The notes under the pieces were generated by a model that was given only the letters and a program-made list of their open reading frames with translations, was not told the origin of the DNA and made no database searches. Of a stretch of 64,000 bases of DNA, positions 17,462 to 25,089 are shown piece after piece (within the stretch, counting starts at the first letter, position 1; each line of letters begins with the position of its first letter). The position numbers and the translations under genes are program-made. This DNA is from Sunxiuqinia indica (GTDB taxonomy: Bacteria; Bacteroidota; Bacteroidia; Bacteroidales; Prolixibacteraceae): NCBI RefSeq assembly GCF_009847015.1, contig NZ_WVEM01000003.1:366848-430847 (forward strand), in the 5' to 3' direction.

Positions 17462-18436
17462 TCACTGTTTTTTGTCTTTCGGCTGATCATTTTCGCCAAT
17501 CAGTCCACGCCCGGCTTTTAATATTTTATTCTCGGTTTTAAGTGCTTTCAGGGCTTTATCCAGAATTCCGTTAATAAAATTCCGGCTCTTTTTCGTGCTG
17601 TAATATTTCGAAAGCTCAATATACTCGTTCAGTGTAACTTTTGTTGGAATAGATGGAAAATACAGAAATTCTGAAATGGCCATCTCCAAAATCAATTCAT
17701 CAATGAATGCAATTCGCTCGACATCCCAGTTTACCGTGTATGCGGTCACTACTTGTTTCAGTTCATCATGATTGATTACTGTTTTTCGGTAGAGGTCTTT
17801 GGCAAATTGACGATCCTCTTCATCTTTAAACATTGGCAATAATGCTTGGCGTTCACCCGAAAAATCTTTGAATTTTTTGATGGTTTTTAAAATCATACTA
17901 ACAACAAAATCCAGATCATCATTCCAGTAGATACTCTGCTCTTCCAAAATACTAACCAAATCTTCGGATTGAAGTATAACCTCAGCAAAAAGCTGTTCCA
18001 CGAACTTCTTATCCGCTTGATACGAAGTTTCAGGAGTTGTCATGTACTCCTTGAAAAAGTCAGTGTTAATTAGTTGTGTATATATTTTTTTGACGAACTC
18101 CGGCTCGTTAACCCAGCTCAATTTAGATTGTGTCAGGTATTTATTCAGTTGTTCATTGTTCTTTAACTGATTGATTAGTTGATTTCTAACAAGTCGTGTA
18201 TTGGGATTCAGATCTTCCTCGGTCGGGAAGTGTTTTTTCTTCCTGAGCTCAATCACTGCTTCAGCATGTTTGCTGATTTCAATGACTAAGTCAAATAAAT
18301 AATGGTAAAGGTCGTATGTTTTCTGGAGACTGAAGAATAACTCTTTCTCCGTGTTGTTGATCGATTTTTCAGGCGAAGTGTAAAAGGCGTACAAAACCTG
18401 TAAAACTTTTATGCGAATAATTCTTCTGCTAATCAT
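17462..18436 (-). CDS. nusB: transcription antitermination factor NusB, long Bacteroidota type
   Basis: NusB with NusE(S10) binds boxA RNA in rRNA operons and prevents early termination. The C-terminal 140 residues carry the NusB fold (WDVERIAFIDELILEMAISEF, then TLNEYIELSKYYSTKKSRNFINGILDK). About 170 residues before it form the helical extension usual in Bacteroidota. ATG 18436 (MISRRIIRIKVLQ) is chosen because the frame's upstream codons run into the promoter at 18469-18500. Leads an operon with DUF1573 and yajC. Confidence 0.92.
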   Translation of the reverse strand: MISRRIIRIKVLQVLYAFYTSPEKSINNTEKELFFSLQKTYDLYHYLFDLVIEISKHAEAVIELRKKKHFPTEEDLNPNTRLVRNQLINQLKNNEQLNKYLTQSKLSWVNEPEFVKKIYTQLINTDFFKEYMTTPETSYQADKKFVEQLFAEVILQSEDLVSILEEQSIYWNDDLDFVVSMILKTIKKFKDFSGERQALLPMFKDEEDRQFAKDLYRKTVINHDELKQVVTAYTVNWDVERIAFIDELILEMAISEFLYFPSIPTKVTLNEYIELSKYYSTKKSRNFINGILDKALKALKTENKILKAGRGLIGENDQPKDKKQ

Positions 18437-18468
18437 TGTCTTAGAACTAGTTTTTTCTTTGGAAGGGG

Positions 18469-18500
18469 CAAAGTTACACAATTTCTTTTCTGCTGTTCAA
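18469..18500 (-). promoter_or_regulatory. Promoter of nusB
   Basis: On the minus strand TTG (18498-18500), 21 nt, TAACTTTG (18469-18476). The position just after the rhomboid stop codon shows that nusB starts a new transcription unit. Confidence 0.75.
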
Positions 18501-18503
18501 CAT

Positions 18504-19235
18504 CTACTCTTTTTTTTCAATTTTCTGACCGAAATACTCGTTGGTGTTGCTAGTGGTGTAAATTGTTGCGTCGTTCTCTACGGTTTCGTCTTCTTCATCG
18601 GGTTCATCTTCCCAGTCGAAGTGTGGGCGCTGTGGCCCTTGTTTACGATAATAAATACTTAGCAGCAGTCCGCTGACACTTCCCCATAAATGGCTTTCCC
18701 AGGAAACATCGGGTTTTAAGGGAAAGATTCCCCAAAACATCCCGCCATAAAGAAACACGACAATAATGGCAATTGTCAGCAGCTTGACATCGTTGCGAAA
18801 AATACCGCTAAAAAACAGGAAGGAGGCCAGTCCATAAATTACCCCACTAGCTCCAATGTGCCAGGCTTCGCGACCGCCAAGCCAAACGCAGAGCCCGGAA
18901 AGAATGTAAATTAATATAAAAATACGGTAGGCCAGTTTCCGATAAAAATAGAACAAGGCAAGCGAGAGTACAAAAAATGGGATGGAGTTGGCTGCCAGGT
19001 GTTTGTATCCACTGTGAATAAACGGCGAAAAAAGAATCCCTTTCAATCCTTCCAGTTTGAGGGGGAAGATACCATAAACAGCAAGTTCGATATCGATGGT
19101 GGATTCAACTAAAAATATCAGCCAAAAGGCGAGAAGGAAAAGACTTGGAAACACCAGACTGTGTTTAAATATTCTCTTTTCTAGTTCAGGATCTGTGGTT
19201 TCATGCTTTGGTGGAAAATAGTGGAATAAGCCCAT
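18504..19235 (-). CDS. rhomboid family intramembrane serine protease
   Basis: A 243-residue membrane protease with six predicted helices between residues 25 and 195. The catalytic serine is in HIGASGVIYGLAS (GASG) and the histidine in SWESHLWGSVSG. The HSGYKHLAANSIPFF stretch corresponds to the rhomboid H-x(4)-N region of helix 2. The acidic C-terminal tail (WEDEPDEEDETVEND) is cytosolic. Its ATG directly follows the stop codon of the threonine aldolase gene with no gap. Substrates unknown. Confidence 0.92.
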   Translation of the reverse strand: MGLFHYFPPKHETTDPELEKRIFKHSLVFPSLFLLAFWLIFLVESTIDIELAVYGIFPLKLEGLKGILFSPFIHSGYKHLAANSIPFFVLSLALFYFYRKLAYRIFILIYILSGLCVWLGGREAWHIGASGVIYGLASFLFFSGIFRNDVKLLTIAIIVVFLYGGMFWGIFPLKPDVSWESHLWGSVSGLLLSIYYRKQGPQRPHFDWEDEPDEEDETVENDATIYTTSNTNEYFGQKIEKKE

Positions 19236-20258
19236 TTAAAGTAGTTTGTTAATTAGATTCACAAAACCGTTGATGTCTTCTTCGGTTGTATCGAAAGAGG
19301 TCATCCATCGTACTTCCGATGTGGATTGATCCCAAATATAGAAGAAGTATTTCTCTTGCAATTTAGGAATCACTTCCTTGGGTAGAATGGCGAAAACACC
19401 ATTGGCTTCTGTCTTTTGTGTCAGCTTTATTTTGCCGGTTTTCAATACTTTCTGCTCCAGCAATTTAGCCATTTTATTAGCGTGCTGCGCATTTTTCTTC
19501 CATAACTCATTTTCGAAGTAGGCTAAAAACTGGGCACTCACAAAGCGCATTTTCGAAAAAAGCTGCATGCTTTGTTTTCGAATATATTTTGTGTTTGCTG
19601 TAAGTTCGGGATTGAAAAATAAAACGGCCTCGCCCATCAGCATGCCATTTTTAGTGCCCCCAAATGAAAGCAGGTCAACGCCGGCATCTTTGGTGAATGT
19701 TTTAAACGGAAGATCCAGAGCAGTCGCTGCATTTGCAATTCGAGCACCATCCATGTGCAGAAACATCCCAAATTCATGTGCCAATTCACTAATTGCTTTT
19801 ATTTCCTCAACTGTATAAACAGTACCCAGCTCAGTAACTTGAGAAATAGAAATAACTTTAGGTTGCGAGTGATGTTCGAAGTCAAACCCATGAAGGTGCT
19901 TGCGAATTTCTTTTGGGGTTATTTTTCCTTTTTCAGAAGGACAAGGCAATAACTTGCATCCGGTAAATTTTTCGGGAGCACCACATTCGTCTACCTGAAT
20001 ATGAGCGGTGTCGGCACAAATGATGGAATTGAACGAGTTTGTGACTGTAGACAAGCCCAACACATTGGCGCCAGTTCCGTTAAAAACGAAAAATACTTCG
20101 GTGTCGCTCCCAAATTCTTTCTTAAATAACTGAATGGCATCGGTGGTAATCGGGTCGTCTCCATATCCTTTCATGTGCCCCTTGTTTGCCGTATTAATTG
20201 CTTCCAGAATTTCAGGGTGTACTCCTGCGTTATTGTCGCTTGCAAAGCCTCTACTCAT
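19236..20258 (-). CDS. ltaE: low-specificity L-threonine aldolase (PLP enzyme)
   Basis: Cleaves L-threonine/allo-threonine to glycine and acetaldehyde. The 340-residue fold-type I PLP enzyme starts SRGFASDNNAGVHPEI, has HMDGARIANAA (Asp binding the PLP nitrogen) and SFGGTKNGMLMGEA, with the Schiff-base lysine in GGTKNG. Similar beta-eliminating lyases share this fold, so specificity is inferred. Probably co-transcribed with the rhomboid gene that follows without a gap. The 224-base region upstream, shared with the divergent photolyase gene, holds no recognisable element. Confidence 0.85.
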   Translation of the reverse strand: MSRGFASDNNAGVHPEILEAINTANKGHMKGYGDDPITTDAIQLFKKEFGSDTEVFFVFNGTGANVLGLSTVTNSFNSIICADTAHIQVDECGAPEKFTGCKLLPCPSEKGKITPKEIRKHLHGFDFEHHSQPKVISISQVTELGTVYTVEEIKAISELAHEFGMFLHMDGARIANAATALDLPFKTFTKDAGVDLLSFGGTKNGMLMGEAVLFFNPELTANTKYIRKQSMQLFSKMRFVSAQFLAYFENELWKKNAQHANKMAKLLEQKVLKTGKIKLTQKTEANGVFAILPKEVIPKLQEKYFFYIWDQSTSEVRWMTSFDTTEEDINGFVNLINKLL

Positions 20259-20482
20259 GCGTTTGTTTTTATTGGGTTGCTAACAATTTAAAAGTATTCG
20301 TGTTTTATTATTGTCGTCTGTTTTCTGTTTTCAGAAAAAAAAGTGAAAGAAAGCAGATTGATGTATAAAAGAAATGAAAAATTTAGTCTGAACAAAATCG
20401 TTATTTGATTGATTTTTGTGTTCAGCTAACACTTTAAATTAATAGAAAGCTAGTTGGTATAATCGATAGAAAACACCTAACG

Positions 20483-21796
20483 ATGAAAGAGAAAGTTAAC
20501 TTGTTCTGGTTTCGGCGCGATCTGCGGATCGAGGATAATCACGGATTGTTTGAGGCTCTTTGTGCAGGAAAACCGGTGTTGCCCATTTTTATTTTCGATA
20601 TGCACATTATTGGCGATTTAAATGACGATGATAGCCGAGTGGAGTTCATTACTCAAGAGGTTGACCGCTTAAAGCAGGAGTTTGAGCGTTTCAATAGTTC
20701 ATTTTGGATTTATCAGGGAAAGCCAATAAATGCCTTTAAGCGGCTCTGGGTTGAATATGACATTGAAGGTGTCTATGCCAATGAAGATTACGAACCGGAA
20801 ACCCGTGAAAGAGATGAAAAAATCAGACAGTTTTTGAACTCAAGCAAGGTTCGGTTTTATCAGTTTAAGGATCAACAGATCTTTCATAAAAATGATGTGC
20901 TGAAAGCAGACGGGAAGCCATACACAATATTTACTCCGTACAGCAAGATGTGGAAGAAAAAGCTGACTGATGGAGACTTGAAAAGTTTTCCTTCGGAGAG
21001 CCATTTGAATTGTTTACTAAAAATGGAGCCATTGCAACCGGTTAAGCTTCGCGACTTGGGTTTTCGAAGGGGAAGCATTGCCTTACCGGAAAAGAAAATA
21101 GACAAAAGCATCTTGAAAAATTATGAAAAAGATCGCGATTTCCCGGCCAAAGAGGGGACTTCCCGGTTGGGTATTCATCTGCGGTTTGGAACCATCAGTA
21201 TTCGGAAGCTGGTTCGAAAGGCTCTGAAATATTCACCCGTTTTTTTGAATGAATTAATTTGGCGAAATTTTTATGCCGATATTTTGTATCATTTTCCGCA
21301 CGTTGAAAAGCGGTCGTTTAAACCTGCTTACGATCATATTCCCTGGATCAACTCGGAAAAAGATTTTGCTCGCTGGTGCAACGGAACTACCGGATATCCG
21401 CTGGTTGATGCGGGCATGCGGCAATTGAACGAAACCGGCTACATGCACAATCGTATTCGGATGGTGACCGCCAGTTTTTTGTGCAAGCACCTGTTAATCG
21501 ATTGGCGATGGGGCGAAGCATACTTTGCTGAAAAATTATTGGACTACGAATTGGCCAGCAATAATGGCGGCTGGCAGTGGGCTGCCGGAACAGGATGTGA
21601 TGCTGCTCCTTATTTCCGGGTTTTTAATCCGACCTTGCAAACTCAGAAATTTGATCCTGACTTGGAATATATCCGGCAGTGGGTTCCCGAGTTTGACGAA
21701 CTCACTTATCCACATCCCATGGTTGATCATAAAATGGCTCGTCAGCGGGCAATTGATACCTACAAAAAGGCATTAGACGAAGTAAAGAAGAGATGA
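20483..21796 (+). CDS. phrB: deoxyribodipyrimidine photolyase (cryptochrome/photolyase family)
   Basis: Light-driven repair of cyclobutane dimers. The 437-residue protein has the N-terminal antenna alpha/beta domain (NLFWFRRDLRIEDNHGL) and the FAD-binding helical domain with EGTSRLGIHLRFGTIS, ELIWRNFYADI, WCNGTTGYPLVDAGMRQL, MHNRIRMVTASFLCKHL and DYELASNNGGWQWAAGTGCD. The tryptophan and Asn of the FAD pocket are kept, which argues for a repair photolyase rather than a signalling cryptochrome. Divergent from ltaE. Confidence 0.93.
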   Translation: MKEKVNLFWFRRDLRIEDNHGLFEALCAGKPVLPIFIFDMHIIGDLNDDDSRVEFITQEVDRLKQEFERFNSSFWIYQGKPINAFKRLWVEYDIEGVYANEDYEPETRERDEKIRQFLNSSKVRFYQFKDQQIFHKNDVLKADGKPYTIFTPYSKMWKKKLTDGDLKSFPSESHLNCLLKMEPLQPVKLRDLGFRRGSIALPEKKIDKSILKNYEKDRDFPAKEGTSRLGIHLRFGTISIRKLVRKALKYSPVFLNELIWRNFYADILYHFPHVEKRSFKPAYDHIPWINSEKDFARWCNGTTGYPLVDAGMRQLNETGYMHNRIRMVTASFLCKHLLIDWRWGEAYFAEKLLDYELASNNGGWQWAAGTGCDAAPYFRVFNPTLQTQKFDPDLEYIRQWVPEFDELTYPHPMVDHKMARQRAIDTYKKALDEVKKR

Positions 21797-21861
21797 TGTT
21801 TTATTGGATTTTTACCTGTGAACTTATCGAATGGGGGGGCATCTCGGAACAATCGATGCAA

Positions 21862-21895
21862 AAAAAATAAGGCCACCTATTCAGTGACCTTATCC
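21862..21895 (-). terminator. Terminator after the glutathione peroxidase gene
   Basis: On the minus strand ATAAGGtCAC pairs with GTGgCCTTAT followed by a long T-run, 33 nt past the gpx stop codon. Confidence 0.85.
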
Positions 21896-21927
21896 ATTCA
21901 AACCAATTTATCTGTTTTAGCTATGTT

Positions 21928-22470
21928 TTACGAATCCCCTTTAATCCAATTGACAATTTTTTCATCATTCGGTTTTACTTTTGAAGCTGCGTAGTCTACT
22001 AAATGGCCATCTTCGTCAATCATGTATTTCTGAAAATTCCAGCCTACTTTAGAATCCATCACGCCATTTTGAGCCTTTTCTGTTAACCAATGGTAAACTG
22101 GAGCCATGTCATCACCCTTGACCGATATTTTTGACATCATTGGAAAGGTCACTCCATAATTTCTTTCACAGAAGGTTGCTATTTCCTCATTGGATCCGGG
22201 CTCTTGACCCATAAAGTTGTTGGCAGGGAACCCGATAATGGTGAAATTTTCGCCACCATATTGCTCGTATAGCTCTTGTAAACCTTCGTATTGTGGGGTG
22301 AAACCGCATTTTGATGCCGTATTAACCACCAGTACTTTTTTGCCTTGTAGTTGGCTTAAATCGAAATTACTTCCTTCAATGTCTTTTACGGTGTAGTCGT
22401 GAAAGCTTTTTTGACCATAACTAACTGTTGATAATAGGGCAAGCGAAAATAAAATTGCAAATATCTTCAT
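21928..22470 (-). CDS. exported glutathione-peroxidase-family thiol peroxidase
   Basis: A 180-residue protein with a signal peptide (residues 1-19, VSYGQ cleavage). The peroxidatic cysteine is in NTASKCGFTPQYEGL and the tryptophan in WNFQKYMI. In the motif that normally reads NQF with a catalytic glutamine, this protein has PANNFMGQEPG, so Gln is replaced by Asn. The family mostly uses thioredoxin in bacteria. The periplasmic location would put peroxide or lipid-peroxide reduction outside the cytosol. Own terminator; divergent from dnaX. Confidence 0.88.
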   Translation of the reverse strand: MKIFAILFSLALLSTVSYGQKSFHDYTVKDIEGSNFDLSQLQGKKVLVVNTASKCGFTPQYEGLQELYEQYGGENFTIIGFPANNFMGQEPGSNEEIATFCERNYGVTFPMMSKISVKGDDMAPVYHWLTEKAQNGVMDSKVGWNFQKYMIDEDGHLVDYAASKVKPNDEKIVNWIKGDS

Positions 22471-22595
22471 GACTTCAATTGTATTAATTTAATAAGATCA
22501 TAAACATCGGTAAGCGTAAAAAGTTTGTTTTCAGTAGGTCACTATCTTCTTAATGCTTGTTAATAAATTCTCCCTGAATTTCCTGTTAAAATGTT

Positions 22596-22603
22596 TATCT
22601 TTG
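22596..22603 (+). promoter_or_regulatory. -7 box of the dnaX promoter
   Basis: TATCTTTG lies 20 nt before ATG 22624. It overlaps the longer frame's ATG at 22591, which therefore cannot be the start. Confidence 0.65.
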
Positions 22604-22623
22604 AGCTTCTATTAAGAGCAATT

Positions 22624-23727
22624 ATGGAGAATTTTATTGTTTCCGCAAGAAAATACAGACCCGATACTTTTCAATCAGTTGTTGGACAGGTTTCTATCAC
22701 TTCAACCTTGAAAAATGCCATAACAAACAAGCAGTTAGCTCATGCTTATTTGTTTTGTGGCCCGCGTGGTGTTGGGAAAACAACCTGCGCACGTATTTTT
22801 GCTAAAACAATTAATTGCCAGAATTTAACAGCAGAAACCGAACCGTGTAACGAATGCGAATCCTGTAAGGCCTTTAATAGTAATCGCTCTTACAATATTC
22901 ACGAGCTGGATGCCGCTTCAAACAACTCGGTTGATGATATTCGAAACTTGACTGATCAGGTGCGTATTCCGCCACAAATTGGAACTTACAGCATCTATAT
23001 TATCGATGAGGTTCACATGTTGTCGCAAGCTGCATTTAATGCTTTTCTGAAGACCTTGGAAGAACCGCCAAAGCATGCCATCTTTATTTTGGCAACTACC
23101 GAAAAACATAAAATCATTCCAACCATTTTATCGCGTTGCCAGATTTTTGATTTTAACCGAATTAAGATTAGTGATATTTCAGGTCATTTGGGATACGTAG
23201 CCAGTAGCGAAAAAGTTGAAATTGAAGCCGAAGCGCTGAATGTCATTGCTCAAAAAGCAGATGGTGCCATGCGCGATGCCCTTTCTATTTTTGACCAGAT
23301 CGTTAGTTTTTCCGGCAAAACCATTTCATATAAAGATGTCATTTCAAACCTGAATGTGCTGGATTACGATTACTACTTCAGGTTGATTGATTTGTTCCTG
23401 AAAAACGAGGTGCCAAACTCATTACTGCTTTTTAATGAGGTGTTGGATCATGGATTCGACGGGCATCATTTCATCAACGGACTAAGTAGCCACATTCGTG
23501 ATCTGCTGGTTTGCAAGGATGCGGTCACCGTTCAGCTGCTGGAAGTAGGAGGAGAGATTAAGGAAAAATACAAGGTTCAGGCAGTTTCTTGTGATTCTGA
23601 TTTCTTATTGGAAGCGCTCAAAATTAGCAACGAGTGTGACATGCAATATAAGCTCAGCCAGAATAAACGCTTGCTAGTGGAATTGAGCTTAATTAAAATG
23701 GCTCAACTCACCTTAAAAAAAAAATAG
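22624..23727 (+). CDS. dnaX: DNA polymerase III subunit gamma (first part of gamma/tau)
   Basis: Clamp-loader ATPase. The 367-residue product holds domains I-III: P-loop CGPRGVGKTTC, zinc module with four Cys (CQNLTAETEPCNECESC), Walker B IIDEVHMLS, sensor 1 ATTEKHKI and the SRC arginine finger (LSRCQIF), then the collar helices ending LVELSLIKMAQLTLKKK. Translation in this frame stops at TAG 23725-23727, directly after ten A. The tau C-terminal part continues in the -1 frame without a start codon of its own, so this ORF probably gives gamma by normal decoding and tau by slippage. See the slip site. Confidence 0.93.
   Translation: MENFIVSARKYRPDTFQSVVGQVSITSTLKNAITNKQLAHAYLFCGPRGVGKTTCARIFAKTINCQNLTAETEPCNECESCKAFNSNRSYNIHELDAASNNSVDDIRNLTDQVRIPPQIGTYSIYIIDEVHMLSQAAFNAFLKTLEEPPKHAIFILATTEKHKIIPTILSRCQIFDFNRIKISDISGHLGYVASSEKVEIEAEALNVIAQKADGAMRDALSIFDQIVSFSGKTISYKDVISNLNVLDYDYYFRLIDLFLKNEVPNSLLLFNEVLDHGFDGHHFINGLSSHIRDLLVCKDAVTVQLLEVGGEIKEKYKVQAVSCDSDFLLEALKISNECDMQYKLSQNKRLLVELSLIKMAQLTLKKK
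23715..23724 (+). promoter_or_regulatory. A10 slippery run in dnaX (gamma/tau switch)
   Basis: Ten consecutive A follow CCTT. In the gamma frame they read as lysines and then TAG. Moving back one base (or adding one A to the mRNA) joins the open tau frame, AAA AAA AAA ATA GCT GAC. Programmed frameshifting or transcriptional slippage at A-runs in dnaX is established in E. coli and Thermus. No clear Shine-Dalgarno stimulator or 3' stem is visible, which favours polymerase slippage. A homopolymer error in the assembly is the rival explanation. Confidence 0.75.
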
Positions 23728-24371
23728 CTGACGAATCTGATCCGTTTGAGCTGGAACCAATATTTACGGTGCAAAAGTCCAATGGCTCAGCGCAACCAGA
23801 ATCAAAAACTTCGCCAGGAAAAGAAAGCACAACTATAAATTCGGTTAAAGAGCCCGAAGCTCCGGCTCGTACCCAGACAAAACGTGTTATTAAAAAGAGG
23901 GGGAGTGGTTATACTCCATCAATTAGAGATGCCATGTCCGGCAAGCTAGGCGATAAAGATGAGGAGGATGCTCAGGAAAAACTAAAGTATTATGCCGGCG
24001 AACAATTAACAGAAGCATTTACGCAAGAGCAGTTTGAAGCAAAGTGGAAAGAGTATTTAACACGCCTGGATGATCGTCCCAACCTGAAGGCCACACTTTC
24101 GAGAATACCTAAAGTTATTGATCAGCACAAACTCGATTTAAAAATTGATAACTCGGTTCAACTGGAAGAGATCAATAAAATAAAGCCGGATTTGGTTTCC
24201 TGGTTACGTAAGGAACTTCGGAATACGAGTATTGAATTGATAACCGATATTGTTGCTCAGGAGGTTGAATACAAACCCTACTCTGAAACGGAGAAACTCA
24301 ATGAAATGATGAAGAGAAATCCGAATCTCGCTCTTTTGAAACAACGGTTTAACCTGGATTTTGGAGAATAG
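23715..24371 (+). CDS. dnaX: DnaX tau-specific C-terminal region (-1 frame continuation)
   Basis: About 216 residues open in the -1 frame from the A-run to 24371: a proline/charged linker (EPEAPARTQTKRVIKKRG), a conserved SIRDAM motif, then an alpha/beta C-terminal domain ending NPNLALLKQRFNLDFGE, the ending seen on full-length Bacteroidota DnaX. In tau this part would bind the polymerase alpha subunit and DnaB. The only nearby start, GTG 23769, lies inside the linker and has no ribosome site, so I read this as translation continued from dnaX giving a tau of about 582 residues. Confidence 0.82.
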   Translation, partial: KKKIADESDPFELEPIFTVQKSNGSAQPESKTSPGKESTTINSVKEPEAPARTQTKRVIKKRGSGYTPSIRDAMSGKLGDKDEEDAQEKLKYYAGEQLTEAFTQEQFEAKWKEYLTRLDDRPNLKATLSRIPKVIDQHKLDLKIDNSVQLEEINKIKPDLVSWLRKELRNTSIELITDIVAQEVEYKPYSETEKLNEMMKRNPNLALLKQRFNLDFGE

Positions 24372-24424
24372 TAGTTTTTCATTTTAAGCCTTTGTTAATC
24401 GGTACATAAATTCACCGAAGATGG

Positions 24425-24454
24425 TTTGTTAACAGTATTTTTTTAGTATTTTTG
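24425..24454 (+). promoter_or_regulatory. Promoter of the ferritin gene
   Basis: TTTG (24425-24428), 18 nt, TATTTTTG (24447-24454). Transcription from here begins after the GTG codon at 24456, which supports ATG 24480 as the start. Confidence 0.65.
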
Positions 24455-24479
24455 AGTGAAACGTAAAAACAAAATCAAC

Positions 24480-24992
24480 ATGCTTAAAGAAGAAGTTTTA
24501 AAAGCGCTCAATAATCAGATTAATGCGGAAATGCATTCTGCATACTTGTACCTATCAATGTCGGCCTATTTTGAAGATAAAGGCTTGTCTGGTTTTGCAA
24601 ACTGGATGAAAGTTCAATATCAGGAGGAATTGGCACACTCGTTGAAATTTTTTGATTTTGTGAACGAACGCAATGGTCGGGTCATTCTTGAACCAATTGA
24701 CGGAGTTCCTACAGATTTTGACGGAATAATTGATGTTTTTGAAAAAACATTAGCTCATGAGCAGAAAGTGACGGGAATGATTGATCAATTAATGGACGTT
24801 GCCGTAAAAGCAAGCGATCATGCAACTCAAAGCTTTTTAAAGTGGTTTGTTGATGAGCAAGTAGAAGAAGAAGCAACGGTCAATGAGTTATTGGATAATT
24901 TAAAATTGATCGACGGACAGGGCAACGGTGTCTTCATGCTCAATCGTGAATTACAAGGACGTAAATTTGTGGATACCACGCAGGCAGAATAG
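24480..24992 (+). CDS. ftnA: non-haem ferritin
   Basis: Iron storage cage protein of 170 residues. Ferroxidase ligands are visible: Glu in LNNQINAEMHSAYLYLSMSAYFE (A-site Glu near 17), the EELAHSLKFFDFVN motif (Glu and His near 50-53), Glu near 94 and the QVEEEATVNELLDNL segment. No haem-ligand Met pattern of bacterioferritin. ATG 24480 is chosen over the GTG at 24456 because of the promoter position. Followed by a terminator. Confidence 0.95.
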   Translation: MLKEEVLKALNNQINAEMHSAYLYLSMSAYFEDKGLSGFANWMKVQYQEELAHSLKFFDFVNERNGRVILEPIDGVPTDFDGIIDVFEKTLAHEQKVTGMIDQLMDVAVKASDHATQSFLKWFVDEQVEEEATVNELLDNLKLIDGQGNGVFMLNRELQGRKFVDTTQAE

Positions 24993-25015
24993 AACGAATA
25001 CACAATATTTTATTG

Positions 25016-25046
25016 AAAAGGCTGCCGGAATGGTGGCCTTTTTTTT
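25016..25046 (+). terminator. Terminator after ferritin
   Basis: AAAAGGC and GCC arms pair with GGtGGCCTTTT, followed by T8. Confidence 0.8.
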
Positions 25047-25089
25047 GACCTAATTTAACTTGAAGGTTAAATATATAAACCACCGAATT

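Noticed and set aside
23769..24371. Independent gene starting at GTG 23769
   Set aside because: The frame is open back through the A10 run, there is no ribosome site, and the product is the tau-specific tail of DnaX.
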